DNA from: Agaricus subrufescens
Taxonomy: Eukaryota; Basidiomycota; Agaricomycetes; Agaricales; Agaricaceae
NCBI GenBank assembly: GCA_029945375.1
Contig: CM057059.1
Coordinates: 310,001-374,000 of the forward strand
Reading direction: 5' to 3'
DNA: 64,000 nt
Shown: positions 36,098-48,083 of the stretch, in pieces
How positions within the stretch are numbered: the first letter of the stretch is position 1
Layout: every line of letters starts with the position of its first letter
Notes under the pieces: model-generated
What the model was told of the DNA's origin: nothing
Seen by the model: only the letters and a program-made list of their open reading frames with translations
Database searches by the model: none
Position numbers and translations under genes: made by a program

Positions 36098-37594
36098 ATG
36101 TCAGGACAGGCAGGAGCTTCTTCTCTTCCTTCCTACCTCGATAAACAACTCGATGTCCTCATGATCGACAATTTCGATTCCTTCACCTGGAATCTCTATC
36201 AACAGCTTTGTCTTCGAGGTGCCGACGTAACCGTCATTCGCAATGACGCGATAACGCCAGACTTGTTCCCTCAGCTCAGAATCAACTCTCTCATCATTTC
36301 TCCTGGTCCCGGTCACCCTCTCACGGACTCTGGTATATCCAAAGATGCGATTCGGTATTTCGCTGGCAAGGTTCCCATCCTTGGCGTTTGTATGGGACTG
36401 GAATGTCTCGTTGATGTCTACGGTGGCACAATCCAGTAAGTCGATCAATTATACAAATATGGATGTTTCCCGATGCTGATCGAAAATCTTCGTAGGTATG
36501 CTGGTGAAATCATGCATGGGAAAGTCAGTCGCATTCTGCACGACGACCGCGGATGCTTCAGAGGTGTTCCTCAAAGCTTGAATTCAATCCGTTACCATTC
36601 CCTCAGTGCTTCCTATGAGACTCTCCCCGAAGACCTCACCGTCACCTCCGTAACCGAAGAATCCGGTGTCATCATGGGTGTTCGCCACCGTAAATACACT
36701 CTCGAGGCGGTCCAGTACCACCCGGAGAGTATTCTCAGTGAAGGCGGTGACGACCTCGTCAAGAACTTCCTTTCCTTGCGGGGCGGTCTCTGGGAGCAAA
36801 ACCCCGAAGCTCATGTCCTTGATCCAGCTTTGCCGCCATTCCTACCCCATGGCTCAAGCGACGTTCCTAAAACCGCCACAATCAATGGCACTCCCAAGCA
36901 AGCCCCCTCCATCTTTGATAAGATCTATAAACAACGCCTCCTCGATGTTGAGCAGGCACAGGCGACACCGGGGTCTACTCACCAAGATCTCCAAACTCTC
37001 CACTCTTTGAATGTGGCCCCTCCTCAGATTGATTTCCTCGCCCGCATCAAAGGCGCTTCTTCTGCTCGTCCCGCTATATTCCCTGAAATCAAGCGAGCGT
37101 CTCCTACCAAAGGGCCCATTGACCCTAACACCAATTCAGCCGCTCAGGCTCTTAAATACGCTCAAACCGGAGCTCACGCCATCTCTATCACAACCGAACC
37201 CAAATATGCCCTCGGATCACTTCACGACATGCTTCATGCCCGTCAAGCAATTGCCCATCTCTCAAACCGACCCGCCATTGTTCGTAAAGACCTCATTTTC
37301 AGCAGATACCAAGTCCTCGAATCGAGGATTTGGGGTGCAGACAGTGTTGTCCTCACCGCGAATTTGCTCTCGGAGTCGGTTCTCCGTGATCTTTACAACT
37401 ATGCGCTAGAGCTCGGCATGGAACCCGTTGTTGAAGTCAACAATGCCCAGGAAATGGATGTCGCCTTGTCGCTGCCCGCCAAAGTTATCGGCATCAACAA
37501 TGGCAATCCCGGTGTTGACATCAATACCACCAGCAAACTGAGCGATACGGCTAAAGGCAAAAGTGTTGTCCTTTGTGGACTTGGTGGTAATTGA
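36098..37594 (+). CDS. TRP1: TRP1-like anthranilate synthase GATase / IGP synthase, C-terminally truncated
   Basis: Two exons (intron 36436-36495) encode about 480 residues. The first 200 form the glutamine amidotransferase of anthranilate synthase: [19 protein letters not shown], the Cys nucleophile in [11 protein letters not shown], and His and Glu in VQYHPES. After a linker the indole-3-glycerol phosphate synthase barrel starts ([32 protein letters not shown]). It stops at LCGLGGN with TGA at 37592-37594, before the last two strands. The usual fungal third domain, phosphoribosylanthranilate isomerase, is absent. The Arg of the usual NNRN motif is Gly (GINNGNPG). The GATase could still act with TrpE; IGPS activity is doubtful. 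Either a decayed or specialised second copy, or a split gene. Confidence 0.85.
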
Positions 37595-37909
37595 GGACGG
37601 ACCTAGAGTAAATTCCAGGCTTCCGCCGCTTGATTAGCGAATAGTGTTTGGATCTTCGTGTATTTTTGACTTCTTATTTGATATACAATAGACGTCCGTG
37701 AATCGTAATCTCATTCATACACGACTGTCGCGAGAATCAGTGAAGGGAACGGTTTGAGAATATCCAAATCGGTAGTAAGTGTTGGTGATTTCTCGTCGTT
37801 CCGTGCCCAGGGTACTTAGGGAGCATAGCGATTTAACTGATCCGACGCATAACTCCTTCCATTTTTTTCCATTAATGGGATATACAGTTGGATATTCTCT
37901 ATGATTCTT
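37595..37909. other. Convergent 3' intergenic region
   Basis: About 315 bp between TRP1-like and lysyl-tRNA synthetase stops. A search by eye in all frames found no remnant of the missing IGPS end or PRAI domain. Confidence 0.5.
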
Positions 37910-40056
37910 TTATGAAGCCGCAGAAGGGTTCTCGATAGGCTTCATGGCGGGGAAGAGTAAAACCTCTTTAATGTCTATTTGAAAAGTTCGTATAAGCGAA
38001 ACTTGGCCGGGCGATAGAGAATCAAACTTACTAATAGAGTCCGTCAAAAACATGACGAGACGATCAATACCAAGACCCCAACCACCAGTGGGTGGAAGAG
38101 CGTGTTCTAAAGCATCTATAAAAACTTCGTCTATTCCCTGAGCTTCATCATCTCCCTGATTCTTTTGCCTCGTCTAAAGGGATGGTCAAGAATTGAAATT
38201 TCCAGTTCCGATCGATCAACACTACCTGCTCTTCAAATCTAAGTCGTTGCTCAAAAGGATCATTCAATTCAGTGTACGCGTTGCAAATTTCTTTGCCACA
38301 CAAGAAACCTTCGAAACGTTCACAAAGGCCTGGACGCGAACGATGCCATTTAGCGAGCGGTGACATCACTTGCGGATGTCCGACTAGAATACGCCCCATC
38401 CATGAGATTTAATAACTAGAACATTTCTGGACAGAAGCTTACCAATAAATGCAGGTGAGATGCACAAAGGCTCAATATATTCGCCCACCAGTTTGTCGAG
38501 CATACGAGCATTCGTACGGGGCTCGCTACAATCTACGTTGTGCTAAAATTTATTGAAATGAGTGAAAAGGTAGTCTTGGGACCAATACAGCTCTTACCTT
38601 AACGAGGAGTTCCCTTAGCCATTTATTGCTTTCGTCCGTATGCAATTGATCGCCAGGAGGGAATTTGACACCGAGCTTCTCCTCTAGGGTCGAAATCATA
38701 TCATAACGCTTCCAAGGACGCTTGAAATCAAGCTCAAGCTGTTTGGCTCCTTCTTGGCCCTTGTTTCCGTCAGGGTGGAAGATCAACTTTGTAGAACCGC
38801 CATTCAGATATTTGACAAGGCCTTCGATCATTGCCTCCGTGAGATCCATCAGATCCTCGTAGTCAGCGTAAGCCATATAGAACTCGCATATCGTAAATTC
38901 GGGGTTGTGGGTCATGTCAATACCCTCATTCCTAAACACGCGTCCCAATTCGTACACGCGGTCAAGACCACCAACAACTAGCTCCTTGAGATACAACTCC
39001 GGTGCAATGCGGAGGTACAAGTCAAGATCAAGGTCGTTGTGATGGGTGACAAATGGTTTCGCAGTAGCTCCGCCAGCAAGAAGCGAGGTGATTGGAGTTT
39101 CGACTTCCATGAAACCCATGTTATCAAGGAAGCGACGGATGTAGCTGATGATCTTCGAACGCTTAATGAAGATGTCGCGAGTGTTGTCGTTGAGGATAAG
39201 GTCAAGGTAACGCTTTCGGTAGCGCGTCTCTTGATCTTTGAGGCCGAAGTGACTGGAGGGAAGTTGGTGAAGATTGGGAGCGAGGAGAATCATGGAAGAT
39301 GGGGAGATGCTAAGTTCCCCCATTTTGGTTCTTGATGGTACACCGACGACACCAACGACATCCCCACGACGGAAGTGTTCATGCGTCTCGATATACTTTT
39401 CAGGTTGTTCAGCATCCCTATAAAAATACGCGAGACGTGAGCTACAACCTATGCGAAGGTGACGTCGCATACGTACTGTTGACTTGCCATTATTTGGACC
39501 TTGGTTCCCTCCCCGTGGAGATCATAAAACTTGAGTTTCGCTCCACTGGCACGGATATTGTGTATGCGCCCTGCAAGGTTAACTACAGGGCCCTGTAGTT
39601 TTTTACCAGGGGCAACAGCGCCCTCAGCCCCAAAAGTTTCAACGTAACGCGTGATGGACATAGAAACATGGAACTTATGGGGGTATGGATTCGGATTTTG
39701 AGTTTCCTTGAGGTTTTGAATATGTCTCGAGCGAAGTTCATAGTATTGCTATAGAAAAGTAAGCATAGACATTAGTGATGAATGAGTCACACCCATAAGC
39801 GCACGCACATTTGGATTGAGGTCATCCTCGTGAGGTTTGGCTTCAACCTTTTGTTTAGCACCACCCGGTGGTGCAGCCGAGCCTTTTTCTGCCTTACGCG
39901 CTTCTTTGGCGCGACTGGCAATCCGACGCTTCAACTCTCTTTACATCGATCAGCACAGAAAATTTAGAAAGTCACGACACAGGTTACCCACTGTTTAGAA
40001 ATCATTTCGCCGGTGACGGGATCCTGATGAGTGCCAGCTGGCTGTTCTGCAGACAT
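37910..40056 (-). CDS. KRS1: Lysyl-tRNA synthetase, cytosolic (class II)
   Basis: The ATG at 40056 starts [18 protein letters not shown]. Eight or so exons follow: a basic N-terminal helix ([17 protein letters not shown]), the OB-fold anticodon domain ([32 protein letters not shown]) and the class II catalytic core. Motif 2 ([22 protein letters not shown]) and motif 3 ([15 protein letters not shown]) are plain. The C terminus is [16 protein letters not shown], with TAA at 37910-37912. It charges tRNA-Lys in the cytosol. The eukaryotic basic extension helps tRNA binding. It is divergent from the 7TM gene, 452 bp apart. Identification is certain. Confidence 0.95.
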
Positions 40057-40508
40057 GGCTCTGAATTGTTGACGGAATTTCAGACGATGAAGGAAGAGAT
40101 GGTGGGAGGATGGAAAGATAAGCTTCAACATCCAAACCGGTGGCCAGAAATCGATAGAGTCACGTCTTCGCGAAGCCCGAATTCAGAAACTAGTTCTCAC
40201 GGCCCTGACTTTCCGGATCCGTCGTACTCGGTTGCTGGTCACATAGCCACTAACGATCCAAACCAGAAACGCCTTCTGCTGATGAGATGAAACATTGAAC
40301 AGTCCTCCCAGAACCACAACTAACTGTCATGAGCTCCAAATGTCATTTTAGGTTTCCGAGGACTATTCTATAGTACCTTGATCACGGGAAAAGCACAAAT
40401 ACAAGTGATGCTAATCTGCATGGTTAAGAAAGGGTGGTGTTGGAACGATATAAAAGCAAACTAACCAGAGAACCATCCAACCTCTTTATCACCTACCCCG
40501 CATTCGCA
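40057..40508. promoter_or_regulatory. Divergent intergenic region, KRS1 / 7TM gene
   Basis: About 450 bp. An ATATAAAA box at about 40448-40455 lies about 54 bp before the 7TM protein's ATG. KRS1, on the other strand, has no clear TATA. Confidence 0.5.
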
Positions 40509-41690
40509 ATGGACGACATTTCAATCGCCGAAGACAAACTACCCCAGGCAGTCAGCCTTATCACTGGCACCACCATCCTAGGAATCTTCTACACTCTTGT
40601 ACTTGTGCTCTATTACCGTTCCGCTCAGTTATCTCACTTGCAGCTTCGGAAAGAGTCCGATAGGAAAATCAAACGACGGATATACTTCAGATTAATTCTG
40701 GCCTCAATTATGGTCATATGTGCAACAATGGATCTTACTCTTTCAAATATCCACATGCGAATAATCTATGTGGACTACGGCGCCCTACCTGGTGGCTCGC
40801 TAGGGCTTCCTGCAGCTCTCCATGCGATTACGGTCGCACGAGTGAGAGTTTTCGTTAACGTCATTGTAAATCTCCTGATATCAGGAGTACTGGTGCGTTT
40901 CCTTTACATCCCACGGTATGACCTTTTCCTCACTTGTGCAGGCATGGCGTGTTGTAGTTGTTTGGAGTGACATTTTCATTGTCAAACCAATTATTCTGTT
41001 GCTCTATGTAGCCCACGCTGGTAAGCGAAATTCGATCCTTTTTTTTTTTGACTTTTTCTCATAAGGATTTATGCCACATCCAGGAATCTTGATTACGGAC
41101 TCTGTATTGCAATGGAAAGTTATGGGACAAATAATAAGCTCATCAGTCGTCCCTCTATTACAACAAAGGACATTCGTAGCTTCCGTGATATCCGGTACTG
41201 CAAACCTGATGATAATGTCCTTGATGTTGGTCATACGTTTGTTGTCCATCCGGTGGAAACATATAAAGGCAATGGGTATGTACGCAAATCTGCATAAAAC
41301 CCAGCAAGATAACTGACAGCAGAACGAAGGGAAATCCGAAGACGCGGATCAATACCTGGGTATTGCTGCTATTTTCATCGAATCCTACGCGCTTGAAACA
41401 GCATGGAACCTCGCGTTCTGTATTACTTGTACCCTGAAATATGCGCCTCTAGACAATTTTTTTTCCCCAACTGCGATTCAAGTTGACGTGAGTCCGCCTT
41501 CTTTGGCTTTGTATCATCGAAATATGCTGATCCGCGGTTCTCGAAGATACTCACAAATCTTCTTGTGCTATATCGAGTGGTATCAGGACGCACGTGTGAT
41601 AGGGGAAAAGAAACCTATATCAGGCCTAGCACCCTGAAGTTTGACCGTGATGCTCATGTTCATGTGGCTACCGAAAATATCGATCCGTGA
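40509..41690 (+). CDS. Seven-transmembrane-type membrane protein, unknown function
   Basis: Five exons (40509-40892, 40942-41020, 41084-41268, 41323-41487, 41547-41690) give exactly 318 residues. Hydrophobic segments include LITGTTILGIFYTLVLVLYY, LILASIMVICATMDL, VNVIVNLLISGVLAWRVVVV, IILLLYVAHAG and SVISGTANLMIMSLMLVIRL, followed by IAAIFIESYALETAWNLAFC. About seven spans are expected; loops are short and the C terminus is hydrophilic. The pattern is that of the large basidiomycete set of seven-pass proteins with no known ligand. Frame is kept at the third intron only with a GC-AG site (41269-41322, AG|GCAATG); the nearby GT donor breaks it. Function unknown. Confidence 0.75.
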
Positions 41691-43428
41691 GAGACAGTAC
41701 CCGTCTCTAAACCTTGATGCCCGACATTCCTTGCTGTTTAAATTCCCGCCTTTGTACTGCTGTTGTATCTTTGCTCCTATACCTGAATAAAAAAGAATTG
41801 ATGCAGCTAGCATAGCCCCCCACTTCCTTCGATTGAGAGTGTCTACGCCTAACTTGGGATAGATGATCAAGATACATGATCTGTTTCAACCTAGAAGTCC
41901 AAGATACAGCCTCTTTAAATCATGATAGAAAATTATCCGTGATAGATCAAATTATAATTAATGAACTAATGATCGTTGTGCTCACCGGAGATATGCCCCA
42001 CGGGAACCTGACTCTCAATCGACGAACAAACCACTGATAAATCCTAATTATTGTATAACAAAGCGACCCTCGAGGTTCATGATGTAACTATATATATCTG
42101 CGAGATTCTTGATGTGACGTCTTTTCTGATAAAAATCGGAAAAAAACGTTCCAGGGACTGATATCTGAAGTTTCAGACAGACACTGAGTTCTTCGTCGCC
42201 TAGGAAGAATTGGTGAAAGGTGAGTATTATTGGAGCAAGTTTCACTCTTGTGATCCACGCGGCTGTCTGGAAACAGATTTCTGAAAGATGCTTCTCGAAG
42301 CTAATTTGCTCATAACCATGCAATTCTTGGGATGAATTATCTCTTCAGTGAAGGAGCTAAAACTTGAATAGTCTGGTTTGCCATGCTCACTGTGACATTG
42401 CTTCGACGCTCACACACTCTCGGGCCCAGATTGCTACTTCCTTTTAGAGCTCTGTTCTATTTTTATTCGTCGTTCATCCTACTTCACTCAGTTCCATTTC
42501 CGATATAAACCCTCGAGTAGCAACTACACTCTGGTAGTCATCACAGGTTTATTGGCAATAGGCTATCATTAAGTGTTGGTTACTACGGTTCTCCTCCATG
42601 GCCGTTCTACAATCTCGCTTGAATCGTCAGACGTGGGTTAGTCATCCAGCGAGCGGCCTTACACCCCGATCAACGTGGTTCTTGACTCTGGCGTAAGGTG
42701 TCAGATTGCAGCATGTAGGGAAGATCCAATCGGTATCTTTTTCTCAAATAAAGCACGTTGTGTGTTGGGTTGACTGAAACGAAAGGCTCTTGGCATCCAG
42801 CGAGTTTGAGGTCATAAGGGGTGTGGGGAGGGGAACAGAAGTATTCGCAGTGGCCTTCGTGTCTTCTGCTGTGAATCCATCAGGGTAAAAATGGACATAG
42901 ACAGGTTTTGTAGTGGTGATAGGCGTTGGCTTATGGGGCTACCTTCATCCAGCGTAGGCTGGCTTGACGTCTACAGCTCCTATGGTGTTACTCGCTACAA
43001 GACTCCGAGTTTCTCCGTTGTCCAGGAGCGTGAGGATTATGCTGTGAATAAAGATACACTTACTGCCAGAATCAGGTATAGCAACGTTGCTGTGACGGGC
43101 ATCATCTATCGGGGATTCAGCATCTTGTCAACTCACCGGCTGTAGGTGTATTCTATCTTCCATCGGGATTGGAATAGCCAACTTGGATTTGGGGGTGGAA
43201 AAACAGTGCGACATCCACAAAAACGGATGTACCATGCGTTGCTGTCCCCACTCTAAGTTTTGAATGTAGTTTCTACTAGATTCTGATGTGAACGACTGAC
43301 AATATGGAAACTCGGAAACGGAAAACTTAGTATGTTTACGTGTCTGTTATCAAACCATCTTCTGCTCTCCGAGGAATACGGATAATAAACATCACCGATA
43401 CAATAAACGAAGGAAACATATCTGCGAT
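41691..43428. other. 1.7-kb intergenic region
   Basis: Convergent region between the 7TM gene and MIOS. Short ORFs (41583-41870 minus, 42048-42323 minus, 42891-43145 plus) lack features that would support them. Nothing else seen. Confidence 0.4.
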
Positions 43429-46400
43429 CTAGAATTCATCCGCGCATCTACACTCACAATCTGCAACCGGGCAACCTCCTCGCGACCTTCCACCTTCCCC
43501 GAAAAACCATTCCATCAGATGAGAAGCATGTCCGCCATGCCGACAAGTCTGACAGATAATTATAGCGTCATCAATTGTATCTACATACTTTGATTAGCCA
43601 CATGCCGATTGCATTTACAAAGGACTAGGTTACCTTTATGAGGTGAGAGTCCTAGATCGATCTCTCGAGCAGCATCTGGTACGATGTTTAATGTTAACAG
43701 GCATACGGAACATTTCGGCAGCGACTTTTGGCAATTAGAGCAGGTGGTCGGCTATACCAATCATTAAATGGTGTTCTCGGCAGACCAAGTATAAAAACTC
43801 ACTTTCCACTTTGCCTGTTCAGGTAGTAGTAGTTCTTCCTCCGGCACTACAGGTTTGTTACAGTAATTACACCTGATCATGATCTGTTTAGGAACGAGAT
43901 CCATGTGCGGAATATCTCCATTTTGCATCGCCTCTGTCAGAATTTGACCTCTTTCGATGTCAAATAGTACTCTCGTGTGGTGCAACTTGAACCCGTCCAG
44001 CATATCCCGATAAGTCTCCAACCATCTGATAGTCCTTGGATCACGAATCCTATGTGGGCTGACATATGATCCTAGTATTGCTGCGGTTTGAACATCCCCA
44101 GTGTTATTAATGTATGTTTGTAGAATATCCATGCCACGGCGAGTTAAACCAGTGACAATGAGTCCATCAATATCACCATTCGACACGGCATGTTCCGTCA
44201 CACAGCGGAGGTACCCTGTAAGAGCCTTATCATCGAGGAACTGCAATGCCATTGCGAGCCGTTCGCGAAGTGGTATGTTTTCTTCCTTGACTACATCGGC
44301 CCAATCTCCCACAGTAAGATAGGTCAAGATGGCGTTAAAGTATGGATCCTTAAGATCCTTGAGGAGGCGCTCGTAATGTTCCCGCAGCTCATGATTGCGA
44401 ATAGGATTATTGTGCGTTGCATGGGGTAGTAGCGCAGCAATAGCTCCAGACATTAGCTTGTGTGACAGATCTAATCTCAATTCAGTAGATGTGACGCTCA
44501 TAAGGGCGCCTAACCCACCGTTGCTCTTCAATAAGGTCTCTAGAGCCTTCGAAAATTGCCGCGTGAATACAAGCCAAGCTGCAGCTCTGGAGTATTGCCC
44601 ATCTTTTTCCCATCTGGAAGGAACAAATTCAACACTTGTATCAAACTGCTTCAAAATACTGACCTTCCAATCGCTGCACTTAGCTCATCCTCTTTCAAAC
44701 TCCATCCACAAAGCTTCATCGCAACCTGCCTCTGTACAAGCTTGATCGTACTCACAACCGGTCTCCATGTCGATCTCTCCCCAGTCTTCCTACTTTCAAC
44801 TGCGCCTACTGCTGCTTGAAAGTTACTTTGCGAGTCGTCATCCCGGGTTTTCGGATGATTTCCCCGCGCTTTCCTATCTCGCCGTAGGGCGGCAGATTTG
44901 CCACCGAAATCGAGAGGATTTTCTTCAAAAGCGGTGGGCGTGGCGGCTGAATAGGATTGCAGAGGTGTTAACCCTTCCCATATGCCAAAGACTCCCTGGT
45001 GAGCGAAGTCATAACCGTGTACTCGTGATGTGGGGGCACATAGGATTTGTTGTGAATCTGATATGGATGTCAACGTTAGCTCGGCGAGAATACAAAGCAA
45101 AACGTACGAGAGAGCCATGCCCATAAATCCGATAAAGCTTGGGAATGAACGTCAAGTGGATTGTATTCTTCCCGCGTTATCCATATATTATTCTGAGGCT
45201 AGAGCGCCGTTCACGTCCATCCTGGTCACATGGAACAGTAACAAGCACTCACTCGACTCAATCCATACCCGAGTACAGCCCTTCTGCGCATAAGCATTGA
45301 AATATCATCTTCAACAGTGCTGATTAATTCCTTGTTCCTTCCGTCCCTAGACTTTGCTCGTTTTTTCATCCTCTCAACCTCTAGTTTCTCACCAATCATA
45401 CCATTTTCTCCGCTCATTGGTAAACGATTCCTAGATGACGACAGTTGTCTTACAGAAGACTGCACAGACTGCTGTTGGTCATTCGGATCGAGGTTCTGAT
45501 ACTTTCTAAGAGCTGATGGACTGTAAGTTCTCTCCTTCTGGGGCCTAGTCGCAGTGAGGCCTGTAGGTGCAGACGTTTGTATGCTGGGAAGTGCAGGAAA
45601 TCCCTCTTCATCACCGCGTCCATATAGGGGCGGAGTTGGAATTGGTGGAGCGGCAGGTGGTAAAGAATGTGACTTGGCAGGTCGACCGCGAATGAGGCTG
45701 TCGTCTCCGGCTTGAGCAGAACGTGAGCGCGAACCAGCTCCAAACCGATATCCGGAAGCCGAGCGGGAAGCTTCGGTATCAACGTCATTTGCGGGAAGAC
45801 CGGGAATAACCTTGAGGTTGACACAACAACCGAAACTCAAATCACCCCTGGCACTCCAAACCAATTGTTTTGGTGCATCGTGAATTGCGTACATCTCCAG
45901 GTCTCCGTCTTTAGTGACCACCATGACGTTGCTTGTCAGGGGATGCGAGGATCTAGGTTCGGGAGCAAGAGCGAAGGAGGAAAGCGCTTTCGAGAATGTT
46001 TTGGCTAGTCACATCATCAGAGAAAGAATATGGAGAAAGGATGGAATCACATACTTCTTCGGGTGTTCGTTAAAATTAACGATGAGGGGCTAAACTCTGT
46101 CGATAACGTTCTCTGCTTCATAGCACCCGGAGCTTGCTGGCCTCCGGATGGCCACGGTAGTGTGGCAGTCCAAGAGCGCCGCATTGAGGATTTTCCGATA
46201 TCTCTCAACGGGCTGCCAACAGGCTCGCTAATGGTACTTGAGGCATCCATCAAATCCCAATACCGGACATACGCCGCGTCTTTTTCCAAGCTCGCTAAAC
46301 ACCCGCGCCTTGTGCTGGAGAATTCGATTGTGGTAAACGTGGCGCCAGGTCGCGACTTTGCGTTGTCTGCTATCGCGTCTTTTTCAGAGAACATCAGGGG

Positions 46401-47296
46401 CGTCGTCAATCGGCGAGTGTCCCATATCATTATATTGTTGTCACCAATCGAAGCAACACGATGTTGGTCAAATGGATCGGTTGCGATAGCTTGAATTTTA
46501 CCAGGTGCACTTTGCACGTTTGGAACCTGACTTCTGAGATCGAAAAGGCGGAGCCAACGAAATGAGACTCCAGCAAGTACGAGGTTGACGGACTTTGGGA
46601 GGAACGTAAGACAGGAGACAATTTCCTGCGATGCGTGGTGCTGAAGCAGACGAGGGTCAAGGCGAGGATTGTCCCCAATCATCTTTGGGATTGACGGCTG
46701 GACCCGAGGATTGACTGTTGATGCGAGGTCTTGAGATGGCGTAGTAGGATCGAACGAAAGGAGTGGGATGGCGGACGTGATATCCCAAATGAGCAAACTA
46801 TAGTCTCCGCGCACTTTGTCGAGACCAGCGGCGAGTAAGTTGCTGTCTTGGGTGCAGAATGCAACGGTATTGCATGTACGAGAGTTCCGAACTGATAGCG
46901 AAATTGTGGGACCGCTTGTAAGTTTGTCGCCTCGAATTTGTTTGGAGGCCTCGAGTCTGATGAGGTCAACTCTCCCAGAATTCACTCCTACAGCGAGAAG
47001 ATCGTCCAGAGTTGCATCTGGCGACCATGCAAAACACTAAACCAGATTCAAGTTAACTCCATCTTATTGTTGACGGAAAGAGTAGAAAGGACGGAATGGG
47101 AACATCAAACTCCGAGCCAACCGCAAGGTAAAGTTGAACATACCTTCATATATTGGAGATCCTGTTGTGAAGTGATGTGCCGAATCCTGGGATACTCTTT
47201 CGCCCATTCATATAGTGTAATTTGCGAGCCTCCTCCAACTACAAATTTGTTCTCTTGACGCGGGTGCCATAGCAAATGTTTCTCCGGAAGAACCAT
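43429..47296 (-). CDS. SEA4: MIOS/Sea4-like GATOR2 (SEACAT) subunit
   Basis: The ATG at 47296 gives MVLPEKHLLWHPRQENKFVV, the start of a WD40 propeller (blades with LLIWDIT, WLRLFDLRS, IMIWDTRR, VRYWDLMD). A low-complexity linker (about 45450-45800) follows, then helical repeats (YSRAAAWLVFTRQFSKALE, YFNAILTYLTVGDWADVV). The C terminus is a RING-type zinc region: IRCNYCNKPVV, CPNCQKSLPKCSVCL, CQTCRHGGHASHL, CPVADCECRC, with TAG at 43429-43431. This order is specific to MIOS. It belongs to the coat-like complex at the vacuole that relays amino acid status to TORC1. Length of about 1,000 residues fits the family. Identification is strong. Confidence 0.92.
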
Positions 47297-47601
47297 GGCT
47301 AATAGAGACGTAGATCTTGACAATGTACTGGCGGGTGACCCTGACAATTACTCGACCGAGTATACCATGAAATGCAGGTCGTAATCTGTTGTATGTAGAA
47401 ATCCGGTCAACAGAATGGCCCACACGCAAACCGGAACGAACGTGACGCACTTCGTAATAAAAGGAGGAGTGTTTGTCAGTGTTTGTGTAAATGAAGATTA
47501 AATAAGGCTTGGTCTCCCTCGCTGTCGATTGACATCCACAATCGATAGAACCGCTCTCATGACAGAATATTATCCCATGCAACAGGTAGGTGGCTGCAAA
47601 C

Positions 47602-48083
47602 TCAAGGGATCTTCAGCTGCAATTTCAACGACCTCGTCAAGACTATTTCCGTGACCGCTTTCATGCTGTTTGTTGGTAGAACTGGCGGTTTGCTGGTACC
47701 ATTAAGTTCGGCAAATCCATTCTGTGTTTCATATTCGCTCGCAAATTCTAAGGAAAAGGTCGGAGTGCAACAATGAAACGAATTATTGCATCTACATTTC
47801 ATTCTCATGCCATTCTTTGTAAACTCGTAGCCTCAGCTTACCAGGCCATTCGGGTTTCAACTTTCCAAGCATCCGTTCGAGCCGCTGAAAACAGAACGAA
47901 CTAAATACTAATGGGAACGGTCAGAACTCGTTTTTGCTCTAACTTGAAGAGTGTCTGAAACGCCCTTTCTTACCAGACTCTCGTACAGCGGACCCCTCAG
48001 TTGATCATATCCCGTGATTCGACTACAAGGCCTTGTCAGGACTCAACCCAAAATCAAGAGGGCTAGCACACCCCTCGAGACAT
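47602..48083 (-). CDS. Small four-exon protein, 83 residues, unrecognised
   Basis: Four short exons join with canonical GT-AG introns and constant phase: MSRGV, then RITGYDQLRGPLYESL, then RLERMLGKLKPEWP, then EFASEYETQNGFAELNG and on to KLQLKIP with TGA at 47602-47604. Introns carry CTGAC-type branch points and pyrimidine tracts. The exons are too short for a length-based ORF search. Internal sequence is charged and helical, without signal peptide or membrane span. The last 25 residues may differ, because another frame across the exon 4 end also looks protein-like. I do not recognise the family. It lies about 300 bp upstream of MIOS on the same strand. Confidence 0.5.
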
